This document shows positions 25,301-37,300 of a stretch of 64,000 nt of DNA, piece after piece (position 1 is the stretch's first letter; every line of letters starts with the position of its first letter). The stretch is from Gaertneriomyces semiglobifer (Eukaryota; Chytridiomycota; Chytridiomycetes; Spizellomycetales; Spizellomycetaceae), in the NCBI GenBank assembly GCA_025558075.1, contig JAHLKF010000007.1, forward strand, positions 186,001 through 250,000, read 5' to 3'. A program made the position numbers and the translations under genes. The notes beneath the pieces are model-generated. The model saw only the letters and a list, made by a program, of their open reading frames with translations, had not been told where the DNA came from and did not search any database.

Positions 25301-28300
25301 GGTGGAATAGCCGCATCCCCGTCGCTAGGCTCGGCAATATGGCGGTGAGTCGCTACTTGTGTTTCATGCATGATTGCATCTCGTGTTGCCGGTTCGGGAA
25401 CATCATTAGTTTGTGCCGAGGTAGCGTCCTCAGGGGCGGTTTCCTGTTCGCCTTCGCCGGGAAGGCTGGCCTTGGAGCGACTTGCATTGAGGTTTCGCTG
25501 AGAAACTGATGGCTGTACCGGGACGGGGTCAATATCGCCCGCGGGAGGTTGAGATATCAAGTCAGTCCGAGACGCAGGAAGAGAACTCATCGACCGAAGG
25601 TTAGTTGCACTGCGACCCGACAAATCACTTGATGCGGGACGTCGGTTCTCGTCCTTCGAGGTCACGTCGTTCGCCAGTTCATCCCGAGACGCGGGTAAAG
25701 GAACCTCGGCAGGATTAACGGACCCTATGTTGGAAGTGCTGCGAGCAAGTTGGTCCGCTGACTTTTGATCTTCGGCATGTTGCTCACCACCCATGTCCGC
25801 CGCCTCTTTATCGGCCGAATCATCCTCGGCATTAACCGCGCCCTTGCTATTACTGAGCTTACTCTTTGACCCCGTCAGGTTTTTGAAGCTGTTCTTCACA
25901 CTATTCGCCAAATTCTTTACAGACAACTTGTTTGTGGACTTGGTTCTGGCACCCCCCAAGTTCGCTAAAGAGCGACTGTCACTCCTAGAGTTGCTCTTTG
26001 TCAAGTTGTCGGTCGATCGGGCGGCAGGATTGAGCGAGCGAGAACCGGAGAGCTCATCCATAGAACGACCACGAGCGGGTGTACCAGGTAGGGGAACATT
26101 TATAATGCTTCTACTCGATGCTTTGTCAAGAGGCACATCTTCCGGCTCAACAGACGCACCCAATTCGGATTGAGATGCGACAATCGCACCGGGTGTGTCT
26201 ACCAAGTGTGGTTGCGACTTTTTCACTTCTTGAGGCGACTCCATCGGTTGCTCACCCTCGCCCAAATCAAAGTCATCAGCATACGCGCTTGTTTCCTGCG
26301 TTGAATCGGCAAGCCCAAGCTCCACTGTGAACGCAGTTTGCGACTCGGCCTTACTCAGTTGCTGCTGTGAGCCGGTAAGTTTCTGTCTAGATGCGACATT
26401 CGACTTTGTTTTGTCAAGCTGCTGTTGTGAGCCGGCAAGCTCTTGCTTCGACGCTGCATTTGATTTTGCCTTGCTCAACTGCTGTTGCGAGCCAGCAAGT
26501 TCTTGCTTCGACGCCGCCGCCGACTTTGTCTTGCTTAATTGCGGCTGTGAGCCGGCAAGTTCTTGCTTCGACGCCGCCGCTGACTTTGTCTTGCTCAACT
26601 GCTGTTGTGAGCCAGCAAGTTCTTGTTTCGACGCCGCATTCGATTTTGCCTTGCTCAGCTGCTGCTGTGAACTAGCCAGTTCTTGCTTCGACGCGGCATT
26701 CGATTTTCCCTTGTTTAGCTGCTGTTGCGAACCGGCAAGTTCTTGCTTAGACGCCGCATGCGATTGAGCCTTGCTCAGCTGCGGTTGCGAGCCGACAAGC
26801 TCTTGTTTCGACGCCGCATTCGATTTAGTCTTGCTCAGCTGCTGCTGTGAACTAGCCAGTTCTTGCTTCGACGCTGCATTCGATTTGGTCTTGCTCAGCT
26901 GCTGCTGTGAACTAGCCAGTTCTTGCTTCGACGCTGCATTCGATTTGGTCTTGCTCAGCTGCTGCTGTGAACTAGCCAGTTCTTGCTTCGACGCTGCATT
27001 CGATTTGGTCTTGCTCAGCTGCTGCTGTGAACTAGCCAGTTCTTGCTTCGACGCTGCATTCGATTTTCCCTTGTTTAGCTGCTGCTTCGACCCAGCAACA
27101 TCTCGCGTCGAGCCGGCCTGTGACTTAAGCTTTGCAAAATCATGCTGAGAACCTGCCAGTTGCTGCTGAGATTTGGCGAGCTGTTGCTGAGACTTTGCAA
27201 CTTCATGTTGCGTTTTCGCGTCGGCCTCAAAATCCTCATCATATGCGTCAAGTTGCTGATGAGAACTGGCGAGACTGTGTTCGGACTGTGTCTTTGAAAT
27301 GGCTTTGTCGAGCTGCTGCTGAGATTTGGCAAGCGATTGCTGCGATTTAGCAAGCTGTTGTTGGGAAGCTGCGAGCGATTGCTGTGATTTCGCAAGCTGC
27401 TTTGGCTTGTCCATGTCTTGTTGGGGTTGGGCGTCCCGTGCGTCGAAATCGGCGTCAAAGTCATCGTTGTAGGCCTCTAGTTGCTGACGTGAACCGACAA
27501 CGCTCTGCTTGGAAGGAATTCTAGATTCCGGCTTCTTCAGTTGTTGAGAGCCGGTGATATCTTGTTTAGATTGAGCACGAGCCTTGGCTGCATCCGGTTC
27601 AAAGTCATTGTCGTAAGTGTCAAATTGCTGAGAGCGGCTAGCTGACTTGTCCTTGCCCAACTGATGTTGGGATGCGGACAAGTTCGACTCAGATGTGGCT
27701 TCGGCAGCAAAGTCAGGTAACTGCTGTTGCGAGCTGCCAATCTTGTGCTTGGAAGACACTTCAAAGTCATCGCCGTAAGAAGTAGCATCTTGCCTGGGAG
27801 GCTCAGCGACTATTTCCTTTGAGGGCGGATTCACTTCAAAGTCTGTTTCGTACTCATCGGGTGCAGCAGTTACCGGTCGTTCGCTTTCACTTTCAGCCGG
27901 TTCAAAGTCGGATCCATAGGCCGCCGATTGAGGTCTGCCATCATCCTTAGGTGGTGTGCCTGTAGGCTGTTTCTGCTTCTCCGCGTCCGCCTCGTGTCCA
28001 GTTTCTCCATCATGTTGGTCAGAGCTCACATCAACATTGGTCTGCTCCAACACTTCTTTGAGCACAGCCTTCTCCTCCTGATCGCCTTCCAATACAACAA
28101 AACTTCCAGTACTTCCAACGTCCTCAGTTCCCTCATCACTTTCCCATCCTTCCTGATCTTCCCCACTAAACTCGCTATCGCCAGCGACAGGAAATTTCGA
28201 GTTTCTTGTAGGTCTGGCACTTTTTGGTCTCATGCTCCGATGGCGAGGTGTTTGTGGGCGTGCGCTGCCAGCACGCGATGAGTCTCGGGAGGCAAAAAGA

Positions 28301-29495
28301 CCACGGGGCGGTTGTGCTTGTTTCGGTTGCTCCACTCTCTGTAATATACGATGCAGATGTGTAGAAGCATCATTGAACTGGCCCTTTCGATACTCTTGTT
28401 TGGCGATATCAAAGAGACGGGTAACCGAATCGTTAGAGCCCTGGCTCCACTTTTCATCTTTATCATCCCACTGGGCAGACGGTTGCTTCCTGGAAGGAGG
28501 CCGGGCAACACCCGCTGAGGCGCTACGATTATCCGGACGAGAGGACTGGCTGTCAACATCATCACCCCACGCGTTCTTTCTAGAGACGTTCGCGCTCCGG
28601 TTTCCATGTACATGACTCGGGTTAATGCCGAGGCTTCTTAATTTGGCAGGACTATGCTGCTTCAGTCGGATCATCAGCTGTCGTTCGGCACTTGGTGGCT
28701 TCTGGCTATAAAGCAAAGCAGTTTGCGTCATCGTCCGTGGATAATGCTTAATAATCTCCTTCTTTCGTTCGGCAGAACCGACTGTCTTGAGAAGCTTGTG
28801 CTGGGACAGGGGGTCTCTGGAAGCAGCAAGCTTACGCCGGAGAGCGGCCTGTAAAGTCTGTTGTTAGAGTCGATGAGAGGAAGTGCGAAGGAAGGATGAA
28901 ACATTGTGCAGAAAATTACCTCAATTTCTCGATCAAATTCCCTTTCTTGGGCCAGACGCATGAGACGAGCTTCATACTCATTCCGATCTTGGCGGATCTG
29001 GTTGTATTTGAAGCGGCGCTGGTCGACAATATGACCTTCTCTATCAATCTAAAACATGATTAGATGATGAATGACAAGATGTAATCTTGCTTATTAACTT
29101 ACTAGGCCCAGCTTTAAGAGGTGTCGATGTATGTGCGGACTTGTGAAGTAGTCTTTCAGAAATTCGTCGGTCAAAGGATCGTAAGAGGGCATGTGATGCG
29201 ACACTAAGTTCACATCGTACGTCCTTTCTCTTGCTCTCAAAGCTTGAAATGCGTCAGTTCTGACCCGGATGGTAAGAAGTTAGCCCCTAAACTTCTCCAC
29301 TTATGGGATAGTGTCTAATACATACCGCTTCTTCTTGGTGCCTCCAAAAATCCCCGCCAGCTTCTGACCCCCGTCATCTTGAGGCTCTTGCAATCGTACC
29401 TGCTTTTGTGCATTGGGCAAGGGCGGAAGAGATGATGAAGAGCCAGTGGATGGACGCCGACCAGAATTCTCCCCACTGGGGTGATCGGTAAGCAT
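22309..29495 (-). CDS. Giant ERICH3-like repeat protein
   Basis: About 2,300 residues. The first exons (about 29495-28866) encode a short conserved block: MPSYDPLTDEFLKDYF, then HRHLLKLGLIDREGHIVD and a coiled-coil-like segment rich in Arg/Glu. It matches the N-terminal pattern of vertebrate ERICH3 (YF…RIRRHL…GLI…G) as I remember it; ERICH3 is described as a ciliary protein. The rest is one exon of 2,140 codons that is disordered, acidic and highly repetitive, with two tandem arrays: 20-residue units with SKTKSNAASKQELASSQQQL, and longer units with ENVPLPASRADLAKSSAS. Introns occur near 28867-28920, 29052-29105 and 29250-29327. The start MLTDHPSGENSG at 29495 is the first ATG. No enzyme domain is seen. 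A structural or flagellum-related role is inference from the N-terminal block only. Confidence 0.65.
23540..24620 (-). repeat. Coding repeat array, PENVPLPASRADLAKSSAS type
   Basis: Alternating units encoding PENVPLPASRADLAKSSAS and PEQAFSPGSKANLAKSSAS, roughly a dozen copies with shuffled order and small changes. The alternation suggests the duplicated unit contained one of each. Confidence 0.85.
26340..27075 (-). repeat. 60-bp coding tandem repeat array (about 12 copies)
   Basis: Each 60-bp unit encodes a 20-residue block such as SKTKSNAASKQELASSQQQL. The three units at 26881-26940, 26941-27000 and 27001-27060 are identical at every base, and 26821-26880 differs at only a few positions. 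The frame is kept throughout. Confidence 0.95.
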
Positions 29496-30591
29496 CGTCT
29501 CGTGCGTTCCCGAGGCTCCACAGAAACGCTAATTTGTAACGAGTGAAGCTTTACAGGAAATGAACTAGATCACAGCGATATCCTTCAATCGGGCTACCCT
29601 GTGAAGCCAAGAAGGACGATCGAACGAACCCAATTCCCTTCTCTCCTCAGATGCCGACACTTAGTTGAATAAACTCCGTCAATAGGAGCCTAACAGCCTC
29701 CTCGGATCTATATCTGCGTCACAAGCAGGCCGAGCCCGCCGATCCGGAGAATATAGGACATACATAGGCGGTTTAGCACGTTACGAAAGATGTGCATTCA
29801 CGCAGTTTCTTTTTATAACAGAATGGGCGGTGCTCGTCCCTTAATTGATTTGGTATCGCGAGCAGTTCGGAGATTTTCGCAAACACGAGGGAATGTCGTG
29901 CATAGAGTTACGTTTGCAAATACGCACTTCCTCACAAGCGATACTTGCAAGCACCTACGAACGAGAAGTGTTTGTGATGGTTTACTTTCCTGTCGCTGTT
30001 CAGCGGTGAGAAACTGGCTGGACGAAAAGGAAATATCCGAAATGTTCCACGCGCCGAAAACTCCGCTCGAGAACGTTGATTACCTAATCTGAAACCGATA
30101 ACCGCTGGTGGGAAACGTTGCTGATGATGGTGACGTTGCGTTCTCATCAAGATCAATCAAGTCTGTGACGATACTCATATTCATGAGAGTAATAAGAGTC
30201 TGTCCTCTCATGATTAGGAAAGGCGCTGGATGCCCATAGAATGCAAAAATCGGATCGTCGTTTGAATAACCAACAAAGCTTGCTGATTAAGTGCGCACGT
30301 ACTGGTGGTCCCTCCCATCCACCGCAGTTCAGCAATATGCAGGCAAGCGCTGTATATGTAGGGAAGACCACGGCGAATACTGTTGCGAACTTGAAGGATT
30401 CTGTCCGCCCCAGAGTGCTCGTGTTATCGACTACGCCGGATGTGATTAATAAACGCTTGTAATGCAATGTCCTTCTGCAGCAAGCTCTTCCACATTGCAA
30501 TTCGCATAGCAACCTTCTCTTCATCAACGCTTGCAACATTGCAGCAGTAGGTGGTCCATCTTATCAGAGGCTACTAGGCGAGGAACGGACT
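29496..30591. other. Divergent intergenic region, no gene recognised
   Basis: 1.1 kb between the leftward giant repeat gene and the rightward Nab2-like gene, presumably holding both promoters. Frames of 70-130 codons occur (for example 29790-30092) but resemble no family, and no splice-supported gene could be built. Confidence 0.4.
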
Positions 30592-32384
30592 ATGTCGCAA
30601 GCTACACAAGTGCCGCTAGATGCGGTTTCCACAGCATTCTTCAAGGTAGGTAGTCGCTTCGCGTAATCTGCGCGAGATCTGCATCTGCATCGTATGGTTG
30701 TTCACGAAAGATGAGCTAATTCGTCACCATCCTTGATTAGAAAGAGTTGAAAATTGCAATTCCCACGCTATTGCCTACTTTTCCTGATAATCATGAGATG
30801 ATGCTTGACTACATCACAAGCCTGAGCTGTGAGCTGAGACGGCCATTACCAAAGTTACTGGAGGAAGTCAAAGATTGTAAGTACACCGTGCATCATCTTG
30901 TTGAGCAGCTCCAACCTTTACGGGACCGAATTTCTCGTTTTTCTCTTGTGGGCGTACTAACCTGAAATGTCTGCCGTACCCTAGTTCTGCCTGAAGAAGA
31001 AGTTGTACAACTAAGTACCTGGTTGAACGATTTTGCACAGAAGTACCCAGAAAAGCAAGATACATTAATGAACATTGACGATCACCCAAACCAAATCGAA
31101 GAAATGGCAATTAATTTGGACGAGGAGGGAGATGATGAACGTGAGATAATGCTTTTTTTTAGTTGTTACCCTGTATGATAACTTACCTATTCCACAATAG
31201 TGATGCAAATGACTGGCACGTTAGAGAACTCCAAAGTCCAGCGATCAGATCAGTCGCAACCTCGGATTCAGCGCAAAAACATGTTTCTTGATGCTGCCAA
31301 ACAAGCTGCAGCGTCAACTCGGCTGGCATCTACCACGTCCCCATCAAAAAACACGACCGAAGCTAAGAAACGCACCCTTGAAGAGGCCAGAGAATCACCC
31401 GAACATTCGATAGCGAAACAAGACTCAGACTCAACAGAGCCTAACGTTGAGCGCTCAGCCAAATTTTCGAAAACGTCCGAAAACGGCCGTCACTCACGTA
31501 CCCGTACCGACACGGCTGACTCGGTAACATTCACCGTTGGCATTGGGTCTTCTGATGCATCAAATGCCTCGACACCCTTGGTTCTTCCTTCAGCTGATTC
31601 GGAGGCGTCTATCCGGTGCACCTACTGGCCGAATTGTAGTCGAGGGTCAGCGTGCAAGTTCCATCACCCATCAGAGCCGTGCCCCGATCATCCGAATTGT
31701 GCGAAGGGAGCTCAATGTCTCTATATACATCCTGGACAGCAAAACACAGGCGGAAATGTCGTCCTATGTCGCTTCGGTACCAGGTGTACGCGGCCGGACT
31801 GCAATTTTACACATCCTATGGGTTACGTACCTCCCATGGGACGCGGAAGGGGCAGAGGAATGACTGGGCCCGGCCAGGTGCTCAACGTACCGTGCCGATT
31901 CTACCCGAATTGCACAAATCTGATGTGCCCGTTCTGGCATCCTGACGCTCCTACAAGCTTTAATGGCACCGTGAGTCTGATGTCCTCTGTGCCACGGCGC
32001 TCCACGCCGCCTACCCCGACCAATGGAAATCCAGCACCCAGCTCGAATCCGATTGTATGTAGGTTTGAGCCGTACTGCACGCGACCAAATTGTGCTTTCT
32101 TTCATCCGTCAAAGGCCAAACATGCCCTTGAAGGGACGGAAAATTTGCCCAAAAGCACTAAATTTACGGAGCCAATTGAAAAAGATCCTCTCACCAATCC
32201 GTCTGGGAACGCCGGTAGAGGAAGGAATCGGAGCTGGGTGAATACTAACGCTACTACCGCACCTACGGGCAACGGAACAGCAGCGCACATTAGCGAGAGG
32301 GTATACGCGCTGCCGGATGATGTGGGCGTAGAGCAAATTGCTGTTGGGGAGACGACTGGCGCGGTTTCTGGAGAAGAGAAGTAG
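30592..32384 (+). CDS. NAB2: Nab2/ZC3H14-type poly(A)-binding CCCH zinc-finger protein
   Basis: Four exons (30592-30645, 30741-30876, 30985-31140, 31201-32384) give about 509 residues with consistent phase. The N-terminus is a helical PWI-like domain as in Nab2/ZC3H14 (ELKIAIPTLLPTF, LPKLLEEVKDFLP). A Ser-rich nuclear-type linker follows. The C-terminal half holds five tandem CCCH fingers of the spacing C-x5-C-x4-6-C-x3-H: CTYWPNCSRGSACKFHH, CPDHPNCAKGAQCLYIH, CRFGTRCTRPDCNFTH, CRFYPNCTNLMCPFWH and CRFEPYCTRPNCAFFH. This family binds poly(A) tails and controls tail length and mRNA export. A short RG-rich stretch (GRGRGRG) between fingers 3 and 4 may be arginine-methylated. The three introns (95, 108 and 60 nt) include two longer than typical for this window. 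Confidence 0.88.
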
Positions 32385-32512
32385 GAATGTTTACTTTACC
32401 AGATATGAATGTAAAGATGTACAGTTAGCTGACAGGGCGCTGCGACGCAAGAACTTGCTGTACAGATTAGATAAATCTATCAGCTTTGTTCGTTTACTGT
32501 CCTAATGATTCC

Positions 32513-33870
32513 TCATCGCCCGTTTGCATGTTCTCGTTCTATAAACGGCGGCGCGGCTTCATCACTACCAACCATCCCACCAACTTCGACGTTTGCACTT
32601 GGAAATCCACCAGGAATACCTTTACCCAACTCGTCTTCAACGTCAGTCACACTTTCATACGTCCGTAGCACTTTGGTATTGTATCCTTCGCACCCCTTGC
32701 ACTTGTGGTACAAAAAGTGGAACTTGGCTTCGGTCTTCATCTCACAATCGTTGCAGTATACTTGCGCGTATGTATTCGCGTATTCCGGAGGCATTTTATG
32801 CCGTTCAAGCATTGCGTCAATGCGTCGAAAGTACTCTGTCATATCTGCGAGAGACTTGAAACATGTGGGACACTGGTAGGAGGTTTGTATGTATTCTTGG
32901 TGACACTTGTAGTGAATGCAGTGACCGCAGGGCTGGTAGAAAAGACGTCAAAATCACTTTCACACAGAACTCACTAAATGTAGAGCTCACCATGAATATT
33001 ACTGTTGTGGTACTTGTGAACATATACTCCCCGCAAATGGGGCAATCGCTTTCCAGGTTCCTTTCAATGCACTTATGCTTCCCTTTCAAGCTAATCGCCA
33101 TGCAGACATTGCACTTTTCGCAGTGAAAATAGTCCACCCCCAGACCTCGACCGATTCTGCAGATTCCACAATCATCACAGTGATATATATTTTTCCGCGT
33201 ATCATCATCCCAAAGCTTACACACGCCGCAGAAATACGATGCCAGCTTCTTTTGGCAATTAGGATTGGAGCACATCTGGGCAGCAGGTTGAGCAGTTTGA
33301 CAATGCATGCAAATCATGGTTGTCGTCTGATTTCTGAAGTCGTCCATGTTAGACGCGCATTTTGCCGAAATAATCGAGTTGGGAACCCCACCTTATGATA
33401 TTGTGATCTGACACTTCATCATGACAAAATCGGCAAGTGAAGAACTTTCCACAGCAATTCGCCTGCAACTTGCTGCCTCTCTGATAGTGCTTACATCCCA
33501 GAATGCCCGCATCCCGGTCATGCCATGTTATCATTTTGTCCTCCTCGGTCAAATGAGTCAGATCCGTACGTCTATGCTCCAGCCGATTACTGGCAATCGG
33601 GGATCGGTTCTGTTGCATTCGTATTGTCCAATCACTGGTCATCAACTCTTGGATTTTACGCGCCTTTTCCACAGCTGACAGGCCGGTGTCAGCCTGAATG
33701 CTAACGATCTGTTTGCGTAAAGCGAGTTGGGCATCAGATTGGGGTAAAGGACTGGGAAGTTTCTCCTTGTCGGCTGGTATTGGCGACGTCGAACGTGATC
33801 TGCTCGCAGCGGGCGTGATGACTGCGAGGTGCTGAGAGTTCCGGCGGGAAGAGACTCTATCCGACGACAT
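32513..33870 (-). CDS. RCHY1: RCHY1/PIRH2-type E3 ubiquitin ligase (CHY + RING)
   Basis: Three exons (about 33870-33392, 33333-32992, 32932-32513). Domains run in the standard RCHY1 order. The CHY zinc finger spans the first intron (GCKHYQRGSKLQANCCGKFF … CHDEVSDH … ICMHCQTAQ). The CTCHY zinc finger follows (WDDDTRKNIYHCDDCGICR, YFHCEKCNVCMAI). A RING finger is split by the second intron (CPICGEYMF … PCGHCIHYKCH … CPTC). Last is a C-terminal zinc ribbon (YCNDCEMKTEAKFHFLYHKC). The protein is a ubiquitin ligase; animal RCHY1 targets p53 but the fungal substrate is unknown. The N-terminal ~120 residues are Ser/Pro-rich and specific to this protein. Start MSSDRVSSRR is the first ATG. Confidence 0.9.
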
Positions 33871-34355
33871 GCTGGTAATGATTAATGTGATGATAAAGTA
33901 GGTGAATTCTACGACTAAAAGTGGGGAGCTGAAGTGGTTGTTGCTCGGCGAGGCGTTGAGGCCTGTGCGTGTCTGTTCCGCTGTGCTTGGTTGGTTGGTT
34001 GGTCCCGCTCTGGCCGCTCTGTCTCGACTGCCTTGTAGTTCCTCGAAGATATGTCTTTGTCGTCGTCGTCGTTGTCGTTCGTCGGTGTCTCAATTTCAAG
34101 ACGGCGAACGGCGCCAAAAGTGGCGAAGTCTGAGTCGATTCTCACTTTATGAGTCAAGTGAGAGATCCAAGTCACACGCCGCTGATAAACGCATCCCCCG
34201 CGGAGATGAATGCGCGCCTTGACGCGCAGGCGGTGTTCTTCAAAATACAGGCATGCAACGCCAATGTGGAATCTGGTGCCCGCTGCCAGCAAATATCTTT
34301 ATCATACTAAAACAGTTATGATTATGAGGTGGTAATACAGTGTACGTTAATGTTT
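33871..34355. other. Intergenic region, no gene recognised
   Basis: About 485 bp upstream of the RCHY1-type gene and downstream of the esterase-ABCG fusion. Nothing beyond short random frames was seen. Confidence 0.4.
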
Positions 34356-37300
34356 CTATTGCTCTGCACGTACATCGGCGTGGTTCGCAACGCCATCTTC
34401 TAGCATTCCTTCAAACTCTGCCATTGAAGGTCCCATCTCAGTTGCAGCATCCTTCATCTCCACAGCCGGCTTGGTACTTCTCACCCAGTCCCAAAACTTG
34501 CCTCTTCTACGGCTCCAAAAGGATTCCCAATAAGCGTCACGCAACAATAGGCCCATTTGCATGACTCTCATTGCTATCCAAATAATTCCTAGCGCCAACA
34601 AGCCAGCTTCAGGCGATATCGGCTCAGCACGCGCTTGCTCAACTAAAACATCTCCTTCTTTGGCCTGACAGACTCCATGATTCTCCAATACACAGTCGCC
34701 AGCGAATTCCGCATTAGCACGAATAAGTGGAGCAAGGCCCCAATATGTGGGATTTACGTACTGTAACCAGGCAATTGCGTCGTAAAACACACTGTCGCCT
34801 TTTTGGATCCAAATGCCGGACGCGATGGCCAACACTGCTTGGGAGAAGAAGGCAACAGATCTAGCCTCTGGCCTTCCCAACGACGTAGAGTATACGAGTG
34901 TAAATAATGTCGTCGTGCAGTTGTAGTAAACTAAAAAGAGCACAAAAACAGTCGCAATTCGGTATGGATCTTCGTTGCATCCGAGGATAAAGTAAGCGGT
35001 GACACAGGCGACAAACGCCTCCATTGTTGCCATTGCACTCTCGAAGAAAATTCGGTGGAAAAAGAAGGCGAGCGGATGAACTGTGCCGTTCGTGGAATCA
35101 AAGTTATATATATCCCGGTCTTCATAATAGTCGAACGAAATGTGAATATTCTTCAGTGCCGGCAACCCTACGCATGCTGTCGAGAAAGGTTAGGGCAATC
35201 ACGTACTTGCTGCAGCCTGTACGCGCAATGTGCTCACCTAAAGCCAAACCTTTGGTCTGCAAGACCAGACTTAAAGTGTCTGTTCCTGGTCGTCGTTGAA
35301 GCAACGCTAACAGCCACACACCGACAACGCAAATAGTAAGCATGTTGAGCTTCCGTTTAACGGGCCGAGCAGTCCACCATCGAGCGTTGATTATCACGAG
35401 TTGTTTCAACGGCCATGGTTTGTTCCTTTGTGTCAAGGTAGCGTTTTTGTTGCATTCGTTTCCAATGGCTGCAGCTGAACCAGTCGGCGAAACACCTAGT
35501 AAATTCACCGGAAGAGCCTCTCCCAGCTCCAGCTTTTCGAGTTTTTCGGATGAGCCTTTTCGTATTCCAAGAAGGGCTCCCGCCATCGTGCTCATGATGT
35601 TCTGGGGCGGGCCCTCCGAAGTCCCTTTCTTGGCGGGCATATGGCGGAGCAAAGTCCGCGTACCTGGCTCGCCTTCCTCTTCTAGACCCAAAAGGCGCAA
35701 CGGCACTGGCAACTTCACAGCCCCTTCCATATTCTCCTCACTTCTAACAGACTGCCGTGCATCACTGTCGGTCGTCTTCTGATGTTTGGACTGGCTTCGG
35801 CTTCGGCCATGATCCCAGTCCACTACAGGCAAATGACGAGAGGTGTAAAACCCGACCGCGTAACTAACATCCGCAGGTCGTATACTACCGGCAACGTCTA
35901 GAATCAGGTCAGCCGGATTGCTCACTTCTTGTTGGCTTAACCCTTGTGTAGAGTCAGGATCGCTTCCCTCATCACTTCTCACGTCATCATAACTGCCTAC
36001 ACCTTTCGTGGTTGCATGAGTTAACGCCATCATCTTATCCCTTAACTTGAGAAAATGTTCATGAGACTCTCCTGGCGTTCCAGAAAACAACAACCTCCCA
36101 TACACAAGTACGAGAATCTGCGAAAACATTTCGAACATCTCTGTGCGCGGCTGGTGAATGGAGCAAATTACGGTATACCCTTGCGATGCCATCTGAGCCA
36201 TGGCTTTTCCCACGTCTAAGGAGCTCTTCGCGTCCAAGCCGCTAGTGGGCTCATCCAGAAACAAAACACTGGGCCGGCGAAGAAGGGCAACAGCGATGCT
36301 AAGTCGACGGCGTTGCCCACCGGAAATCCCACCTGCGTTGTTCTCCGGGCGTTGAATCAAGACATCGGCACACACAGACAGGTTCAGCATTTGCAAAATA
36401 CCGTTGACCCGACGAACTTTCTCCGTACGCCTCATGTCTGCTGGTAGCTGCGGCGCAATCACGTTACTGCCCGCTCTTGTGGTGGGAAAACCAACAACTC
36501 CCTTTTACCTCTAGCATTGCGTTGTACATCATCACTTCCCGAACGGTTAATCCGTAATACGGTGCATCGTGTTGTGCAACAAATCCGGTAATGTTACGGA
36601 ACTTGGAAGCACTGAGGCGAGAAAGAGGTGCGCCTCCGAAGAAAATGCGTTGTTGACTCCGGTTCGCCTTAATCCTTCGATTCAACTATGGAAATAAACG
36701 TGTCAGCACCAGGATTAATACGAGGAACTGAAACAATGTCTACTAACAAGTGATAACAGAGTTGTTTTTCCTGCTCCGCTACTTCCCATAATAGCCGTCA
36801 CGGTCCCGGGCTGGCACACAAAGTTGACCCCATCAATCAGTCTCTTTCCGTGAGGCGCGTCCCCAGCTCGGTATGTTAATTCCCGGCATTCTACCGTAAC
36901 CGGTACGGGCTTCTCTTCAGTTAACAAATTCATCGCGCTCGCAGAGTGGTCGGATCCCGAATTTTTGTGAGAGTGTTTCCCATCGACTTTCTGCTGTAAG
37001 TTCTTCAGTGCGAGTGAGAGATCCGCTTCCTGGCGTTCAACGAGGGAGAAAAGTCGAGGCATTACATGGCGCAGATGGACCGAATAGAGGAGGAGATAGA
37101 ACTGAGTGCCCAGAACGCATCCTATGATGGCAAAAGATGTGATCAACACAGACAAGGAGAGAGCGGAATCATTTTGCCGTATAAGGGCAATGTCTTCAGC
37201 AGATAGACGGGGTGCGTACTGGTACCCAATCTCATCCCACGCATCGCACTCCGTGGCGCGTGGGTGGTTGGGCGCAAGGTGTGGTGAATACTCAGCAGGT

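Noticed and set aside
29790..30540. Possible small genes between the ERICH3-like and Nab2-like genes
   Set aside because: Frames on both strands lack recognisable domains and good splice sites; treated as intergenic.
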